A DNA stretch of 64,000 nucleotides from Clostridium novyi NT (GCF_000014125.1 NC_008593.1:1550001-1614000), one strand, 5' to 3'; shown: positions 18,798 through 28,223, counted from the stretch's first letter. Notes: generated by a model from the sequence alone, not told the origin. Numbers and translations are program-made.

Positions 18798-19349
18798 TTA
18801 TTTTACAGCTACTACAGAAGCTACCCTTATAATTTCATTATTAAACTTGTAACCCGGCCTTACAACCTCTAATATCTCATATTTTTCTCTTTTATCATCA
18901 CTAATAGTTTGTACACATTCATGAAACTTTGCATTAAACCTTTCCCCAATTGCTGGTATCTCTTCAAATCCAACTTCATATAGATCCTTTTTTATGATGT
19001 TTTTTATACTTTGTATATTCTTTATTAACTCATTATTTTCAGTTTGCTTTGCAAAATTCAATATGTTATCAATTTGATCTAACATATTTATAAATCTTGT
19101 TACAAATTCTTTTTCTTGTTTATTTTTATAATTTAAGTTTCTTTTTAAATTAATAATTTGATTATTTTTATCCTTTATTTCTTCATTTAAAATTTCCATA
19201 GATATTGCATTTTTTTTACTTACTTTATCTATATTATCCATCTTTTTTTGAACATTTTCTAATATATCATTTATATCATTTGATGGTTCACTATATGTAT
19301 TTACTGATTTAGTTTTAAATGATTGTAGTTCATCTTTTATTGAAAACAC
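18798..19349 (-). CDS. Stand-alone GrpE-like nucleotide exchange factor
   Basis: Protein of 183 residues. Residues ~30-80 are a charged coiled coil. The C-terminal half has the GrpE pattern (GFEEIPAIGERFNAKFHECVQ, then EVVRPGYKFNNEIIRVASVVA) of the DnaK-binding beta domain. It is divergent from canonical GrpE and is not next to hrcA, dnaK or dnaJ, as grpE normally is in Clostridia. It is therefore likely a second, specialised exchange factor. The next gene upstream, 72 bases away on the same strand, is RNase Z. Confidence 0.8.
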   Translation of the reverse strand: MFSIKDELQSFKTKSVNTYSEPSNDINDILENVQKKMDNIDKVSKKNAISMEILNEEIKDKNNQIINLKRNLNYKNKQEKEFVTRFINMLDQIDNILNFAKQTENNELIKNIQSIKNIIKKDLYEVGFEEIPAIGERFNAKFHECVQTISDDKREKYEILEVVRPGYKFNNEIIRVASVVAVK

Positions 19350-19421
19350 TTTTTCACTCTCCTAGTTCATGATAACTTCTTAATTTTTTATTTTATATCA
19401 TAATATTAGTATCTTACATAT

Positions 19422-20357
19422 TTAATCAAATTTCAAACTTTTTATCATTCTATCTTCAGCAACATATGAATTTTTAAAAATTTTTCTCGCAAAGCCAAGA
19501 AACTCTTCTGGCCTTTCCATAGTAACTCCAAAGTGTGTTAAAATAAGTTCTTTTACATTGCCTCTAAATGCAAGGGTGGCTGCTTGTGAAAAAGTCATAT
19601 GCTTATTTTTTATTGCTTTATCTATATCATCATCAGTTCCATAGGTTCCCTCACAAATAAACATATCACTTTCTTCTATAAATGATATTATAGAATCTAT
19701 TGGTGTGGTATCTGTTACAAATGAAATTTTTATACCTTTTCTTTCTTTTCCAAGTACCATACTAGGGGTGTATACTCTTCCTTCATAATTTATATTTTTC
19801 CCAACTTGCAAATCACCCCAAAACTTTCTCGGAATATTATAGTTTACAGCTTTTTCTCTATTGAATTTTGGTTTTCTTTTAACTGTAAAATTATAAGCTA
19901 TACATGGAATAGAATGATTAAGTTCTAGTGTATCAATTAAAAGCTCTCCTCCACTTTCTAATTTTAAATTTTCTTTTGTAACATTAAAACTTAATTTTTG
20001 CATAGGATTTTCTATAATATTTAATTCATATGGTAGATATGGAGTAATTACCGTTAATCCTTTAACTATTCTTGTTATATCCTTTGGCCCTATTATAGTT
20101 AGTGGATTTGTCCTACCGCTATTACCAATTGTGGATAATATACCTGGAAACCCTATTATGTGATCTCCATGACAATGTGTTATACAAATAATATCTATAT
20201 CTTTAAATCCTGTTTTTGCATTTTTCATAGATAATTGAGTTCCTTCCCCACAATCCACAAGAATTTTACATCCTTTAAAGTTTAGAAGTAACGATGACAA
20301 ACTTCTTCTAGGAGTAGGCATCCCTCCTCCAGTTCCTAAAAATAATACATCAATCAT
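19422..20357 (-). CDS. rnz: Ribonuclease Z (tRNA 3'-end endonuclease)
   Basis: Protein of 311 residues with the metallo-beta-lactamase fold. The N-terminal FLGTGGGMPTPRR loop, the zinc motif THCHGDHIIGFPG and the late LTHFGV histidine fit RNase Z, which cuts tRNA precursors after the discriminator base. Length matches the bacterial short form. The ribosome site is AAGGGAA before ATG. It lies upstream of the GrpE-like gene on the same strand. Confidence 0.93.
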   Translation of the reverse strand: MIDVLFLGTGGGMPTPRRSLSSLLLNFKGCKILVDCGEGTQLSMKNAKTGFKDIDIICITHCHGDHIIGFPGILSTIGNSGRTNPLTIIGPKDITRIVKGLTVITPYLPYELNIIENPMQKLSFNVTKENLKLESGGELLIDTLELNHSIPCIAYNFTVKRKPKFNREKAVNYNIPRKFWGDLQVGKNINYEGRVYTPSMVLGKERKGIKISFVTDTTPIDSIISFIEESDMFICEGTYGTDDDIDKAIKNKHMTFSQAATLAFRGNVKELILTHFGVTMERPEEFLGFARKIFKNSYVAEDRMIKSLKFD

Positions 20358-20525
20358 GCTTAAATTTCCCTTCTATATTCCTTAATAATTTATAAATAAC
20401 ATAAATAATGCTGTATTTTTGCACTTGTAGTATATGTAATTATTTCTTTTTTATTACTTTTTAATAAAATTCAATATTATATAAAATATTTTTTGCATTT
20501 TTTAGTACAAATTATAGAATTTTAT

Positions 20526-20533
20526 GTTATAAT
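20526..20533 (+). promoter_or_regulatory. Extended -10 promoter element
   Basis: TGTTATAAT with a perfect TATAAT at 20528-20533 and the extended -10 TG. No convincing -35 box is seen. It lies about 100 bases before the small secreted protein gene. Confidence 0.5.
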
Positions 20534-20633
20534 AGATACATAAATTGAAAAAGTTTTTTGACTAAATGATTGTTAAATTTTTAATTAGTAATTATTTATA
20601 AACATATAACGCTAAATAACCTAAGGGAGCTGG

Positions 20634-21185
20634 ATGACTATGAAAAAAAATCTCTTTTTAAAAATTTTCGGAATATTTTCAACACTATTCATAGTATTTT
20701 TTACTTGTAAAACATTTGCAAATGATTTATCTAATAGTTATTATACTTTTAATAACTGCTCTCCTAAGCAAATAACATATGATAACTTTGTAAAAATTGA
20801 AATCGGTTCAAATTATAATGATGTAATTAAAATTTTAGGTAAAGAAAGTTATAAGGATTCAACAATAATAAACGGACTAAAAAATACAACTTATATTTGG
20901 AAAGTTAATGGTACAGAAAAAAATATTTTTATTACTTTTAGAAATGGAATCGTTATCACCAAAGAGCAATATAAACTAAATGATAATTTTTCTGTTTTGT
21001 CAAGCGAAAAAATTAGCTCTTTAAAAAAAGGTATGTCTTATGATGAAGCGAAAAATATACTAGGAGAAGGCATACTTAGATCAGAAGAAAAAGGCATTAA
21101 AGTATTTACTTGGTTTGATAATAATTCAAAATACTTAAATTGTACTTTTAAAAATGATAAGCTTACCATATTCATGGAACAATAA
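20634..21185 (+). CDS. Secreted protein with two SmpA/BLIP-like repeats
   Basis: Protein of about 183 residues with an N-terminal signal peptide or anchor (about residues 5-27). The rest forms two similar units of about 65 residues. Each has a K/E-I-x2-G-x-x-Y-x-(D/E)-(V/A) helix followed by LG and W/F-containing beta strands (IEIGSNYNDVIKILG and LKKGMSYDEAKNILG). This matches the SmpA/OmlA and beta-lactamase-inhibitor-like fold used for protein binding at the cell surface. Two ATG codons (20634 and 20640) are possible; AAGGGAG lies 4 or 10 bases upstream, so the start is uncertain by two residues. Confidence 0.75.
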   Translation: MTMKKNLFLKIFGIFSTLFIVFFTCKTFANDLSNSYYTFNNCSPKQITYDNFVKIEIGSNYNDVIKILGKESYKDSTIINGLKNTTYIWKVNGTEKNIFITFRNGIVITKEQYKLNDNFSVLSSEKISSLKKGMSYDEAKNILGEGILRSEEKGIKVFTWFDNNSKYLNCTFKNDKLTIFMEQ

Positions 21186-21198
21186 ATTTTAGTACACT

Positions 21199-21236
21199 AA
21201 AAAAGGAAGATAGTCTTTTAGGCTATCTTCCTTTTT
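21199..21236. terminator. Bidirectional terminator
   Basis: A stem of 14-15 bp (AAAAAGGAAGATAG, from 21200, with CTATCTTCCTTTTT at 21223-21236) carries A and T runs on both sides. It serves the convergent genes at 20634 and 21245. Confidence 0.92.
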
Positions 21237-21244
21237 ATATAAAC

Positions 21245-21736
21245 TTATACATGTCCTAATCCATATTGAACTGTATAAGTAACTGATTGAATATGTCCTG
21301 TTGGATTTAATACAAGTATATCTTCACTGCTATACTGATTATCAATATAATTTTTAATTTTTTCAGTCTGTGTAGATGGTGTTTCAGTTTCATCATAGTT
21401 ATTTTTAGGTGTTACATAAAAAGTCCCAAATGGACTTGAATATCCATAATAAATACTAGATGTAGCTCCTTCTGGATGACTCCAATAAAATGTAATATAT
21501 ACTGTTAATTTACCTATATTAGCTTTGTACGTTACAAATCCTGAAGAACCTACAAGTCCAGTTTGGTCTCCATTAAACACTCCATTTCCTCCTGCTTTTA
21601 TTATATTAGGGGGCTGTTTTGTAAGCATTCCACTTTGAAGGTCAACATTATATAATTGAAAATCTTGATTTGTATTATTTTGTATATATATCTCTGTAGG
21701 TCTATCAAAAACTGTCTGCCTTAAAATTCTCACCAT
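21245..21736 (-). CDS. Aegerolysin-like protein (Gpp34/Cry34 type)
   Basis: Protein of 163 residues without signal peptide. From my memory of Cry34Ab1 (Gpp34, an aegerolysin) the same features occur in order: EIYIQNNTNQDFQL, a G..-P.N stretch, a Gly-rich turn (GLVGSSGFVTY), an aromatic segment with a P (FYWSHPEGA), and an end with VTYTVQYGLGH that parallels HVTYTIQ...RYGHKS. Aegerolysins bind membrane lipids and often act with a larger pore-forming partner. The start at ATG 21736 has GGAGG five bases upstream; the TTG at 21748 lies inside that site. It is divergent from a predicted pore-forming protein gene. The family call is from recall and needs a profile search. Confidence 0.7.
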   Translation of the reverse strand: MVRILRQTVFDRPTEIYIQNNTNQDFQLYNVDLQSGMLTKQPPNIIKAGGNGVFNGDQTGLVGSSGFVTYKANIGKLTVYITFYWSHPEGATSSIYYGYSSPFGTFYVTPKNNYDETETPSTQTEKIKNYIDNQYSSEDILVLNPTGHIQSVTYTVQYGLGHV

Positions 21737-21871
21737 AACTTCCTCCAAATTTATATTAATTATATAATTAATATATACATCAATTTAGTTTATGTACTTT
21801 TAACTTATAACATTAACCAATTAATCCACATTGAAATAATATATATTAAATACTTTTTTTAAGGAGATGCC

Positions 21872-22966
21872 ATGAATACTTTTTATATTACATTATTTAA
21901 TGGATTAACACTTATGGTTAAACCTACAGAAATTTTAGGAAAATATCTTTATTGCTACCATTGGTTTAATAATTCTTGGATTCCTATTTCATTAAATATT
22001 GATTCAATTTCTGATATTCGTAATTTAACTATTTTAGAAAACACTCTTCCTAATTATAATGTTTATAGTATTAAATCTATGTATAGAACAGATTCTGGAG
22101 GCACCGAACTTTTACTAAATACAAGTGGTGGATTTAAAACTACTCAACTACTTAAACAAGGAGCAAATGCAAATTTTCAATCTGGCACTGTTATAGCACC
22201 TGTATTTCCTAAAATAGATCCAAACTGGTTTTATACTGGATTTCCTACCAAAGTTCCAGTAGGTAACGCTAAAGGAAATTTAATAGACTATATTCCTATA
22301 TTTTTCTACGCTACAAGAGATGGCAATGAAAAATTTACTTTGCCTACAATTCCAGGACGTATAGGATTTCTAGATAAAAATAATGAATTTAAAGATACTA
22401 TCATCTGGAATGGACCATTCAAAAAAGGAGATCTATTGTTTACACTTTTATTAGATAAAAACGATCCTTCTGCTAATGGTAGTAAGATATTAAATAATAG
22501 TTATTGGAATCTACTTACGGAATTTAGCAATATAGATCCTGGTTCAAGTGCTACTAAATCCATTACAATTACTAGTGGCATTACTAAAACAGAGAGTACA
22601 TCTTTAGGTTTATCTATAGGATCAAGAGTTGGTTTAGAAATTGGTTTAGAAAGTATAGGGAAAATTTCTGCGGAACTTTCAACACAGCTTTCAACATCTT
22701 TTAATACAAGCGTGTCAATCACACAACAAATAACTACAACAGATACAGTAGAATTTAAACCTCAACCACGAACCCAAAGAATTGCCACATATCAATTTAT
22801 TGAGCAATATGAAATAGATGCCGCTCAACCACTCAAAGATAAGATATCATTTTTTAATGATGCTACTAAAAATTATATCGCAAACTTTACTAAAGCAGAA
22901 TTTAATCCAACTTCATTTGATTATTCAAGTCGTTATTTTGCAAAAGCTTTTGTTTTAGAACCTTAA
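21872..22966 (+). CDS. Predicted aerolysin/ETX-MTX2-like beta-pore-forming protein
   Basis: Protein of 364 residues without signal peptide. The first ~170 residues form a beta-rich head region I cannot assign. Residues ~215-300 contain a long Ser/Thr-rich alternating stretch (ITSGITKTESTSLGLSIGS, then STQLSTSFNTSVSITQQIT). This is the pattern of the membrane-inserting hairpin and flanking strands of aerolysin/ETX_MTX2-type toxins. A TYQFIEQYEI strand follows. It starts behind AAGGAGATG. The divergent aegerolysin-like gene next to it suggests a two-component toxin like Gpp34/Tpp35, although the N-terminal part does not show the QxW trefoil of Tpp35. Confidence 0.6.
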   Translation: MNTFYITLFNGLTLMVKPTEILGKYLYCYHWFNNSWIPISLNIDSISDIRNLTILENTLPNYNVYSIKSMYRTDSGGTELLLNTSGGFKTTQLLKQGANANFQSGTVIAPVFPKIDPNWFYTGFPTKVPVGNAKGNLIDYIPIFFYATRDGNEKFTLPTIPGRIGFLDKNNEFKDTIIWNGPFKKGDLLFTLLLDKNDPSANGSKILNNSYWNLLTEFSNIDPGSSATKSITITSGITKTESTSLGLSIGSRVGLEIGLESIGKISAELSTQLSTSFNTSVSITQQITTTDTVEFKPQPRTQRIATYQFIEQYEIDAAQPLKDKISFFNDATKNYIANFTKAEFNPTSFDYSSRYFAKAFVLEP

Positions 22967-22980
22967 CACTGATTTAAATA

Positions 22981-23019
22981 AAATAGCATGAAACAAATTT
23001 CATTTGAATCATGCTATTT
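22981..23019. terminator. Bidirectional terminator
   Basis: AAATAGCATGA (22981-22991) pairs with TCATGCTATTT (23009-23019), followed by ATTTTAT. It separates the convergent toxin-like gene and nrdB. Confidence 0.85.
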
Positions 23020-23022
23020 ATT

Positions 23023-24051
23023 TTATACTAAATCATCAAAATCAAAGGCTGCTGCTTTAGTATAATTTGTAACTTTAGCTTCGAAAAAATCAGTTTTAGT
23101 ATTATTAAGTTTTGAAAAATTCTCAATCCATTCCATTGGATGCTCTGTTATTTCTGGATAAAGAACCTCAAGTCCAATGGCATTTAATCTAAGATTTGAA
23201 AGATACTTAATATATTTTTCTATAAGATTGTCATTAATTCCAAGTATCTCATTGTTAGTAACATACTGTCCCCACTTTATTTCGTGTTCTACTCCCATTT
23301 TCATCATCATACGAAATTCTTCCATAATACTTTCCGTAAATATATCTGGATTTTCATTTTTAAGTTCTTTTATTATATTTTGAAATAAAATCAAATGAGT
23401 TATTTCATCCCTATTTATATATTTAAATATTGTACTTGTGGCTGTCATTTTCCCTTGTCTAGCTAGAGTATAAAAAAAGCTAAATCCTGAATAAAAATAT
23501 ATTCCCTCCAATATGTAATTGGCCATTATTGTTCTTAGAAAATTTTCAGTAGTTGGATTTTCGTTAAAGCTTTGATATATTCCAGCTATAAATTTATTTC
23601 TTTCTAAAAGATTCTTATCTTCTCTCCACTGATCATAAATTTTATCTCTTGTTATAGGATTTGTAACAGTGTCTAATATATAAGAGTAACTCTGAGCATG
23701 TATTTCTTCTTGAAATGTTTGAACATTCAAAAGAGAAGATACTTCAGGGGCTGTAATATATCTAGATATATTAGGTAAATTTTCGCTTTGAACTGAATCT
23801 AAAAAATTTAAAAATGAAATTATTTTATCAAAAGCATTTCTTTCTCCATCAGTTAAATAAGGAAACTGTTTAACATCTTCATTTAAGGATATTTCCTCTG
23901 GTATCCAAAAGTTATTTAACATGGTTCTATATAATTCATTAGCCCAATTATATTTTATTCTATTCCATTCTCTTAAATTAGTTGTATTACCATTTATCAT
24001 TGATTCTGTTCCACGATTTCCATTTTCATTAAATATCATTTTTTTTAACAT
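23023..24051 (-). CDS. nrdB: Class I ribonucleotide reductase, small (radical) subunit
   Basis: Protein of 342 residues that houses the dinuclear metal centre and tyrosyl radical. The ligand set is complete: Asp in FLDSVQ, Glu and His in FQEEIHAQSYSY (with the radical Tyr four residues after His), Glu in YILEGIYF, and Glu/His in RDEITHL. The C-terminus ends in an acidic/aromatic tail (FDFDDLV) that should dock on NrdA. It follows nrdA by 15 bases and shares its promoter. Presence of an oxygen-dependent enzyme in an anaerobe suggests DNA synthesis under oxygen exposure. Confidence 0.95.
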   Translation of the reverse strand: MLKKMIFNENGNRGTESMINGNTTNLREWNRIKYNWANELYRTMLNNFWIPEEISLNEDVKQFPYLTDGERNAFDKIISFLNFLDSVQSENLPNISRYITAPEVSSLLNVQTFQEEIHAQSYSYILDTVTNPITRDKIYDQWREDKNLLERNKFIAGIYQSFNENPTTENFLRTIMANYILEGIYFYSGFSFFYTLARQGKMTATSTIFKYINRDEITHLILFQNIIKELKNENPDIFTESIMEEFRMMMKMGVEHEIKWGQYVTNNEILGINDNLIEKYIKYLSNLRLNAIGLEVLYPEITEHPMEWIENFSKLNNTKTDFFEAKVTNYTKAAAFDFDDLV

Positions 24052-24066
24052 AGTATTTCCCCTTTC

Positions 24067-26361
24067 CTAACTTGAGCAACTTGAACATTCATCCATTTCT
24101 ATTGATTTATTTCTTACATAATATATAGTCTTAATTCCTTGTCTCCAGGATTCTGTATACATATTTAATATGTCCTTAGCCTTTACCTCTGGAGTAATAT
24201 ATAAATTAAATGATTGAGATTGGTCAATATGTTTTTGTCTCACTGCACAGGCTTTAATGGACCACTCTTGATTAATTGTATGTGCTTCTTTATAGTACCA
24301 AAAGTTCTCATTATTTAAATCTGGAGCAGTTTTAGGAGTAAAACTTCCCTTTTTCTCTTCTATAAAGAATTTTTTAAATACAGGATCTATTCCTGCTGTA
24401 GTATTAGCAATATTAGAAGTACTTCCTGTTGGCGCAACGGCCATTATATATCCATTTCTAATACCGTATTTAGCTATATCCTCTCTTAACTTATTCCATC
24501 TTTCAGAATTATAGCCCCTTCTTTCAAAATATTTGCCACTTTGCCACTCCGAACCTTCAAATTCAGCATAAGCCCCTTTTTCTTTAGCAAGTTCCATAGA
24601 TGCCTTTATAGCTTCATATGCTATATCTTCAAATAAGGAATCCACTTCTTTTATATGTTCTTCACTTTCCCACTTGATTTTATTGCTAGCAAGATATTGA
24701 TGATATCCACTGGTGCCAAGTCCTATAGCTCTATACTTATCACTAGTTATAGCCGATTCTTTAACTGGCAATCTATTTAATGAAATAACATTATCAAGCA
24801 TTCTTATTTGTAATGGAATAGATTCTTTAAGTTCGTCTCTACTTACCTTACTAAGATTAATAGAATTAAGATTACAAGTTACCATATCTCCTGATTTAAT
24901 TCTACTTACTACTTCATTAAATCCATTTTTATCAGTTACTTCTTCACTAATAAGTTCACTTTCACTCATATTTTGAGCTATCTCATGACATAAGTTAGAT
25001 GAATAAATCATTCCTTTATGTTTATTAGGATTAGCTCTATTTACTGTATCCCTAAAAAATATAAATGGTGCTCCTGTTTCTACTGCACTTTTCATTATTT
25101 TTTTCATTACATCAAGACAGGAAACAGTATCTCTTGGTAAATTCTCATTTGCCTCACACTCTAAGTATCTCTTTGTAAATTCCTTATTCTCTTCATCATC
25201 AAAGTAATCTTCAAGCTTATATCCCATTAATTTTTGTATCGTGTATGGATCAAATAGTGACCAATTTTCTCTATTTAAAAGTCTTTTCATAAATATGTCA
25301 GGTATACTTACAGATGTAAATATATCATGTGCCTTTCTTCTATCATCTCCATTATTAGTTTTAAGATCTAAAAAGTCATATATATCCTTGTGCCATATAT
25401 CAAGAGTTATAGAAGCTCCCCCTTTACGTTTTCCAAGCTGATCTACAGCAACTGCAGTATCATTGTAAAGTTTTATCCATGGTATAACTCCACCTGATGC
25501 ATTCTTGTGACCCCTTATTTCACTATTTAATGCTCTAATCTTTCCCATATATATTCCAAGAGCTCCTCCATGTTTAGAAACTTGAGCAAATTTTTGATTA
25601 ACGTCATATATAGACCAAAGATTGTCTCCAACTACAGATATAAAGCAACTACTTAGTTGATAAAAAGGTGTTCCTGCATTTCCAAGAGTAGGTGTAGCTA
25701 CAGTCATTTTTAGTTTACTCATTAAATCATAAAACTTCTTTGCAAAGTAAACTCTATTTTTCCCTTCTGGTATTGCAAGATGCATTGCTATAACCATAAA
25801 TCGCTCTTGAGGAAGTTCTAATATTTCTCCATTAAATCCTTTTATTAAATATCTATCATTTAATAATTTTAATCCCTCATAATTAAAAAGCTCGTCTCTT
25901 TTAGGTTCTATATACTCTGAAAGTTCTTTTATTTCTTCATCTGAATAGTTTTCAATTAGATACTTACCGTACAATCCCATATTCACTAACTTCTTAACAA
26001 GTGATAAAAAGTCTCCATACCCAAAATGACTATAATTTCTGTTTATTTTTGCTTCCTTATATAAATCAAATGCCAGAAGTCTTGCTGCAACGTATTGCCA
26101 GTTTATATTAGTTTTTTTAGATGGACTATTATCATAATTATTTTTATCTATGTATATAACTTTTTCGATTGCTGTTTGTATTAATATCTTTTGAATTTCT
26201 TTTGTGCTCATCCCATTTCTAAATTGAATTCTAGAATCTATTTCAAGTTCTAAAGGATCACATCCGTCTAATCCTTCACAAGCAAGACTTACCATTTTTT
26301 TAGTTTTTTCTACGCATAACTTTTCATATTCTCCATTTCGCTTTCTAACTTTAATATCCAT
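24067..26361 (-). CDS. nrdA: Class I ribonucleotide reductase, large (catalytic) subunit
   Basis: Protein of 764 residues that reduces ribonucleoside diphosphates. The first ~95 residues form an ATP-cone allosteric domain (KVRKRNGEYEKL start). Catalytic residues are visible: the first Cys in SSCFISVV, Asn/Cys/Glu in SNLCHEI, the second redox Cys in VTCNLNSINLS, the Tyr pair in TIYYVRNK, and the C-terminal shuttle CSSCSS. An N-terminal ATP-cone fits NrdA of class Ia rather than typical NrdE. It is the first gene of the nrdAB unit with a strong promoter 90 bases upstream. Confidence 0.95.
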   Translation of the reverse strand: MDIKVRKRNGEYEKLCVEKTKKMVSLACEGLDGCDPLELEIDSRIQFRNGMSTKEIQKILIQTAIEKVIYIDKNNYDNSPSKKTNINWQYVAARLLAFDLYKEAKINRNYSHFGYGDFLSLVKKLVNMGLYGKYLIENYSDEEIKELSEYIEPKRDELFNYEGLKLLNDRYLIKGFNGEILELPQERFMVIAMHLAIPEGKNRVYFAKKFYDLMSKLKMTVATPTLGNAGTPFYQLSSCFISVVGDNLWSIYDVNQKFAQVSKHGGALGIYMGKIRALNSEIRGHKNASGGVIPWIKLYNDTAVAVDQLGKRKGGASITLDIWHKDIYDFLDLKTNNGDDRRKAHDIFTSVSIPDIFMKRLLNRENWSLFDPYTIQKLMGYKLEDYFDDEENKEFTKRYLECEANENLPRDTVSCLDVMKKIMKSAVETGAPFIFFRDTVNRANPNKHKGMIYSSNLCHEIAQNMSESELISEEVTDKNGFNEVVSRIKSGDMVTCNLNSINLSKVSRDELKESIPLQIRMLDNVISLNRLPVKESAITSDKYRAIGLGTSGYHQYLASNKIKWESEEHIKEVDSLFEDIAYEAIKASMELAKEKGAYAEFEGSEWQSGKYFERRGYNSERWNKLREDIAKYGIRNGYIMAVAPTGSTSNIANTTAGIDPVFKKFFIEEKKGSFTPKTAPDLNNENFWYYKEAHTINQEWSIKACAVRQKHIDQSQSFNLYITPEVKAKDILNMYTESWRQGIKTIYYVRNKSIEMDECSSCSS

Positions 26362-26449
26362 ATTTAAAATTTGTCCTCTTTCCTATTTTTAGTATTAATG
26401 AATTTTAAAAATAATTTCTATTAATGAATAACAATTATTGCTTACTATT

Positions 26450-26478
26450 ATTATAAAAGACAACATTTCTTTTATCAA
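26450..26478 (-). promoter_or_regulatory. Promoter of nrdAB
   Basis: Minus-strand TTGATA (26473-26478), 17-base spacer and TATAAT (26450-26455). I looked for NrdR boxes (ACAC-N-ATATAT-type) around it and did not find a convincing one. Confidence 0.8.
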
Positions 26479-26511
26479 CTCTAATTTAACCATAAAATCT
26501 ATAATTATATT

Positions 26512-26547
26512 AAAAACCCTCTAAGAATTTTTCCTTAGAGGGTTTTT
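26512..26547. terminator. Terminator after the 506-residue protein gene
   Basis: AAAAACCCTCTAAG (26512-26525) pairs with CTTAGAGGGTTTTT (26534-26547). It ends the leftward gene at 26572 and insulates nrdAB. Confidence 0.92.
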
Positions 26548-26571
26548 ACAAAATAAAGTAGTACTTTAAAA

Positions 26572-28092
26572 CTATATTTTATTTTCATAATTTCTTGCTT
26601 CAATCATTCTAAAAAACATTTTTCCATATTTATCCAAAAACTCTTCAACTGCTTTTACATCATATTCTACACAAAAATCTTTATTTCTTATATGTGTAAA
26701 GTATTGATTTATGTATCTAACAAGTTTTTCATTGGCTATTGTATAAAATAAAGGTGTATAATCAGGTATACATTTTAAGTTCTTCTTAAAAAATACTTTT
26801 TTACTATTTACATAAGCTGAGATTTTGAAAAATCCCAAATCATAATTAAGCATTTCATCATCTAATATTATTATTCTAATATTATTATTTTTTTTCATAG
26901 ATTCAACTATATTTCGAGCATGATTTTTTCTTTGTTCAGTAGATAAATTATATCTAACGTAAGTATAAAATATTTCTCCATCTTCAATATATTTCATTAA
27001 GGTAGATTTTAGTATCATAAAATTAATCTTGCTCTTTTCAAATCTTTCTTCCCAAGTGATTTGCAATTTACGAATTAAGAAAGCTGTCTCATCATCAAAT
27101 CCTTTATGATAAGCAGTGTTAATAATGTCTGAAATAACTTCTGATGGTAATAAAAATTCAAATCCATTAGTAGATAAAAACTGAAATTCATTGTTTGAAT
27201 AAAAATCTGTTCTATATCCACCTTGTTCCATGCCAGAAGTTTCAGCTGATCTAATTAATATATCTCCCATTCTAAATTTGACTACAGTTTTATCATATAT
27301 TCTATTTACAATATCCCTTTCTGTAATCACTGTTGCAACTTCTATAAGACCATCTACATCAAGTGAACATATAATAGCGAATTTATTTCTTATGGATATT
27401 ATGTTTAATTTATTTATTTCTTTATTATCAAAAAAATTAAATTCTACATTCCATCTTTTGTTTAAAATAATGTATATTCTCCAAAGGTAGAAATTAGGGT
27501 TTCTTTCAAACTCATCCATATCAAATCCTACTTTTGCAGTAATTCTTATATCTTTACATTTAAATTCTTCTATTATATCAAGATTAATATTTGAAGTGGA
27601 CTTACAAATATCAAGTGTTGATATAAATTCTATGTCTTCTGTTGATTCTTCAATAGTTTTTTGAATTATATCCTTGATAAAATTTGTTGATTCATTTTTT
27701 CCAACTATAACTTTTGTATCTCTTTCTCTCTTTTCAAGTTTTTCATAGGAATTACTTTCTGTAATTTTATACGCATTATCTAGTAGCCTATATATTTGAT
27801 CTTCTAAAACATCCGTTGCATTTAAATCGTTAACACCCATATACTCAGAAATATTAAAAGTTTCATAAAACTCATTAATTTTATCTTTTTTGACTATTTC
27901 TTCAGCAAAAATTACAGATGCTTTTTCATTAATAATTTCAATATTCTTAGTAGTTGGTATCTTTATATTATTACACCACTTACTTATGTAAGATATATCA
28001 TATCCTAAAGCTTTTGATAATACCATAAACTTAGTGTCTGTGAAACATAGCAATTTTTTCAATACGGAACCATATTTTTGATCTATTTTCAT
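26572..28092 (-). CDS. Large HTH-containing protein of unknown function
   Basis: Protein of 506 residues that I cannot place in a named family. Residues ~8-60 look like an XRE-type helix-turn-helix (LLCFTDTKFMVLSKALGYD, then ISYISKWCNNIKIPT with a recognition-helix-like segment). The remaining ~440 residues are soluble, mixed alpha/beta, without Walker, kinase or phosphotransferase motifs that I can see. It could be a transcription factor with a large sensing domain. It starts behind GGAGGTG and lies just beyond the end of the CoA-dehydratase operon, but has its own terminator. Confidence 0.7.
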   Translation of the reverse strand: MKIDQKYGSVLKKLLCFTDTKFMVLSKALGYDISYISKWCNNIKIPTTKNIEIINEKASVIFAEEIVKKDKINEFYETFNISEYMGVNDLNATDVLEDQIYRLLDNAYKITESNSYEKLEKRERDTKVIVGKNESTNFIKDIIQKTIEESTEDIEFISTLDICKSTSNINLDIIEEFKCKDIRITAKVGFDMDEFERNPNFYLWRIYIILNKRWNVEFNFFDNKEINKLNIISIRNKFAIICSLDVDGLIEVATVITERDIVNRIYDKTVVKFRMGDILIRSAETSGMEQGGYRTDFYSNNEFQFLSTNGFEFLLPSEVISDIINTAYHKGFDDETAFLIRKLQITWEERFEKSKINFMILKSTLMKYIEDGEIFYTYVRYNLSTEQRKNHARNIVESMKKNNNIRIIILDDEMLNYDLGFFKISAYVNSKKVFFKKNLKCIPDYTPLFYTIANEKLVRYINQYFTHIRNKDFCVEYDVKAVEEFLDKYGKMFFRMIEARNYENKI

Positions 28093-28223
28093 AAAACACC
28101 TCCGCCTTTATTTTTAATCTTTCTATGTCTATAAACGTAAAAAAGCTTTTCATACAATAACAACCATATTTCTATATTATATCAATTATATTTTGTTAAT
28201 TCAAATATTCCACAAAAAAACAA

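Noticed and set aside
23023..26500. NrdR boxes in front of nrdAB
   Set aside because: I searched the promoter region by eye for paired ACACnATATATnGTGT-like sites and found none convincing.
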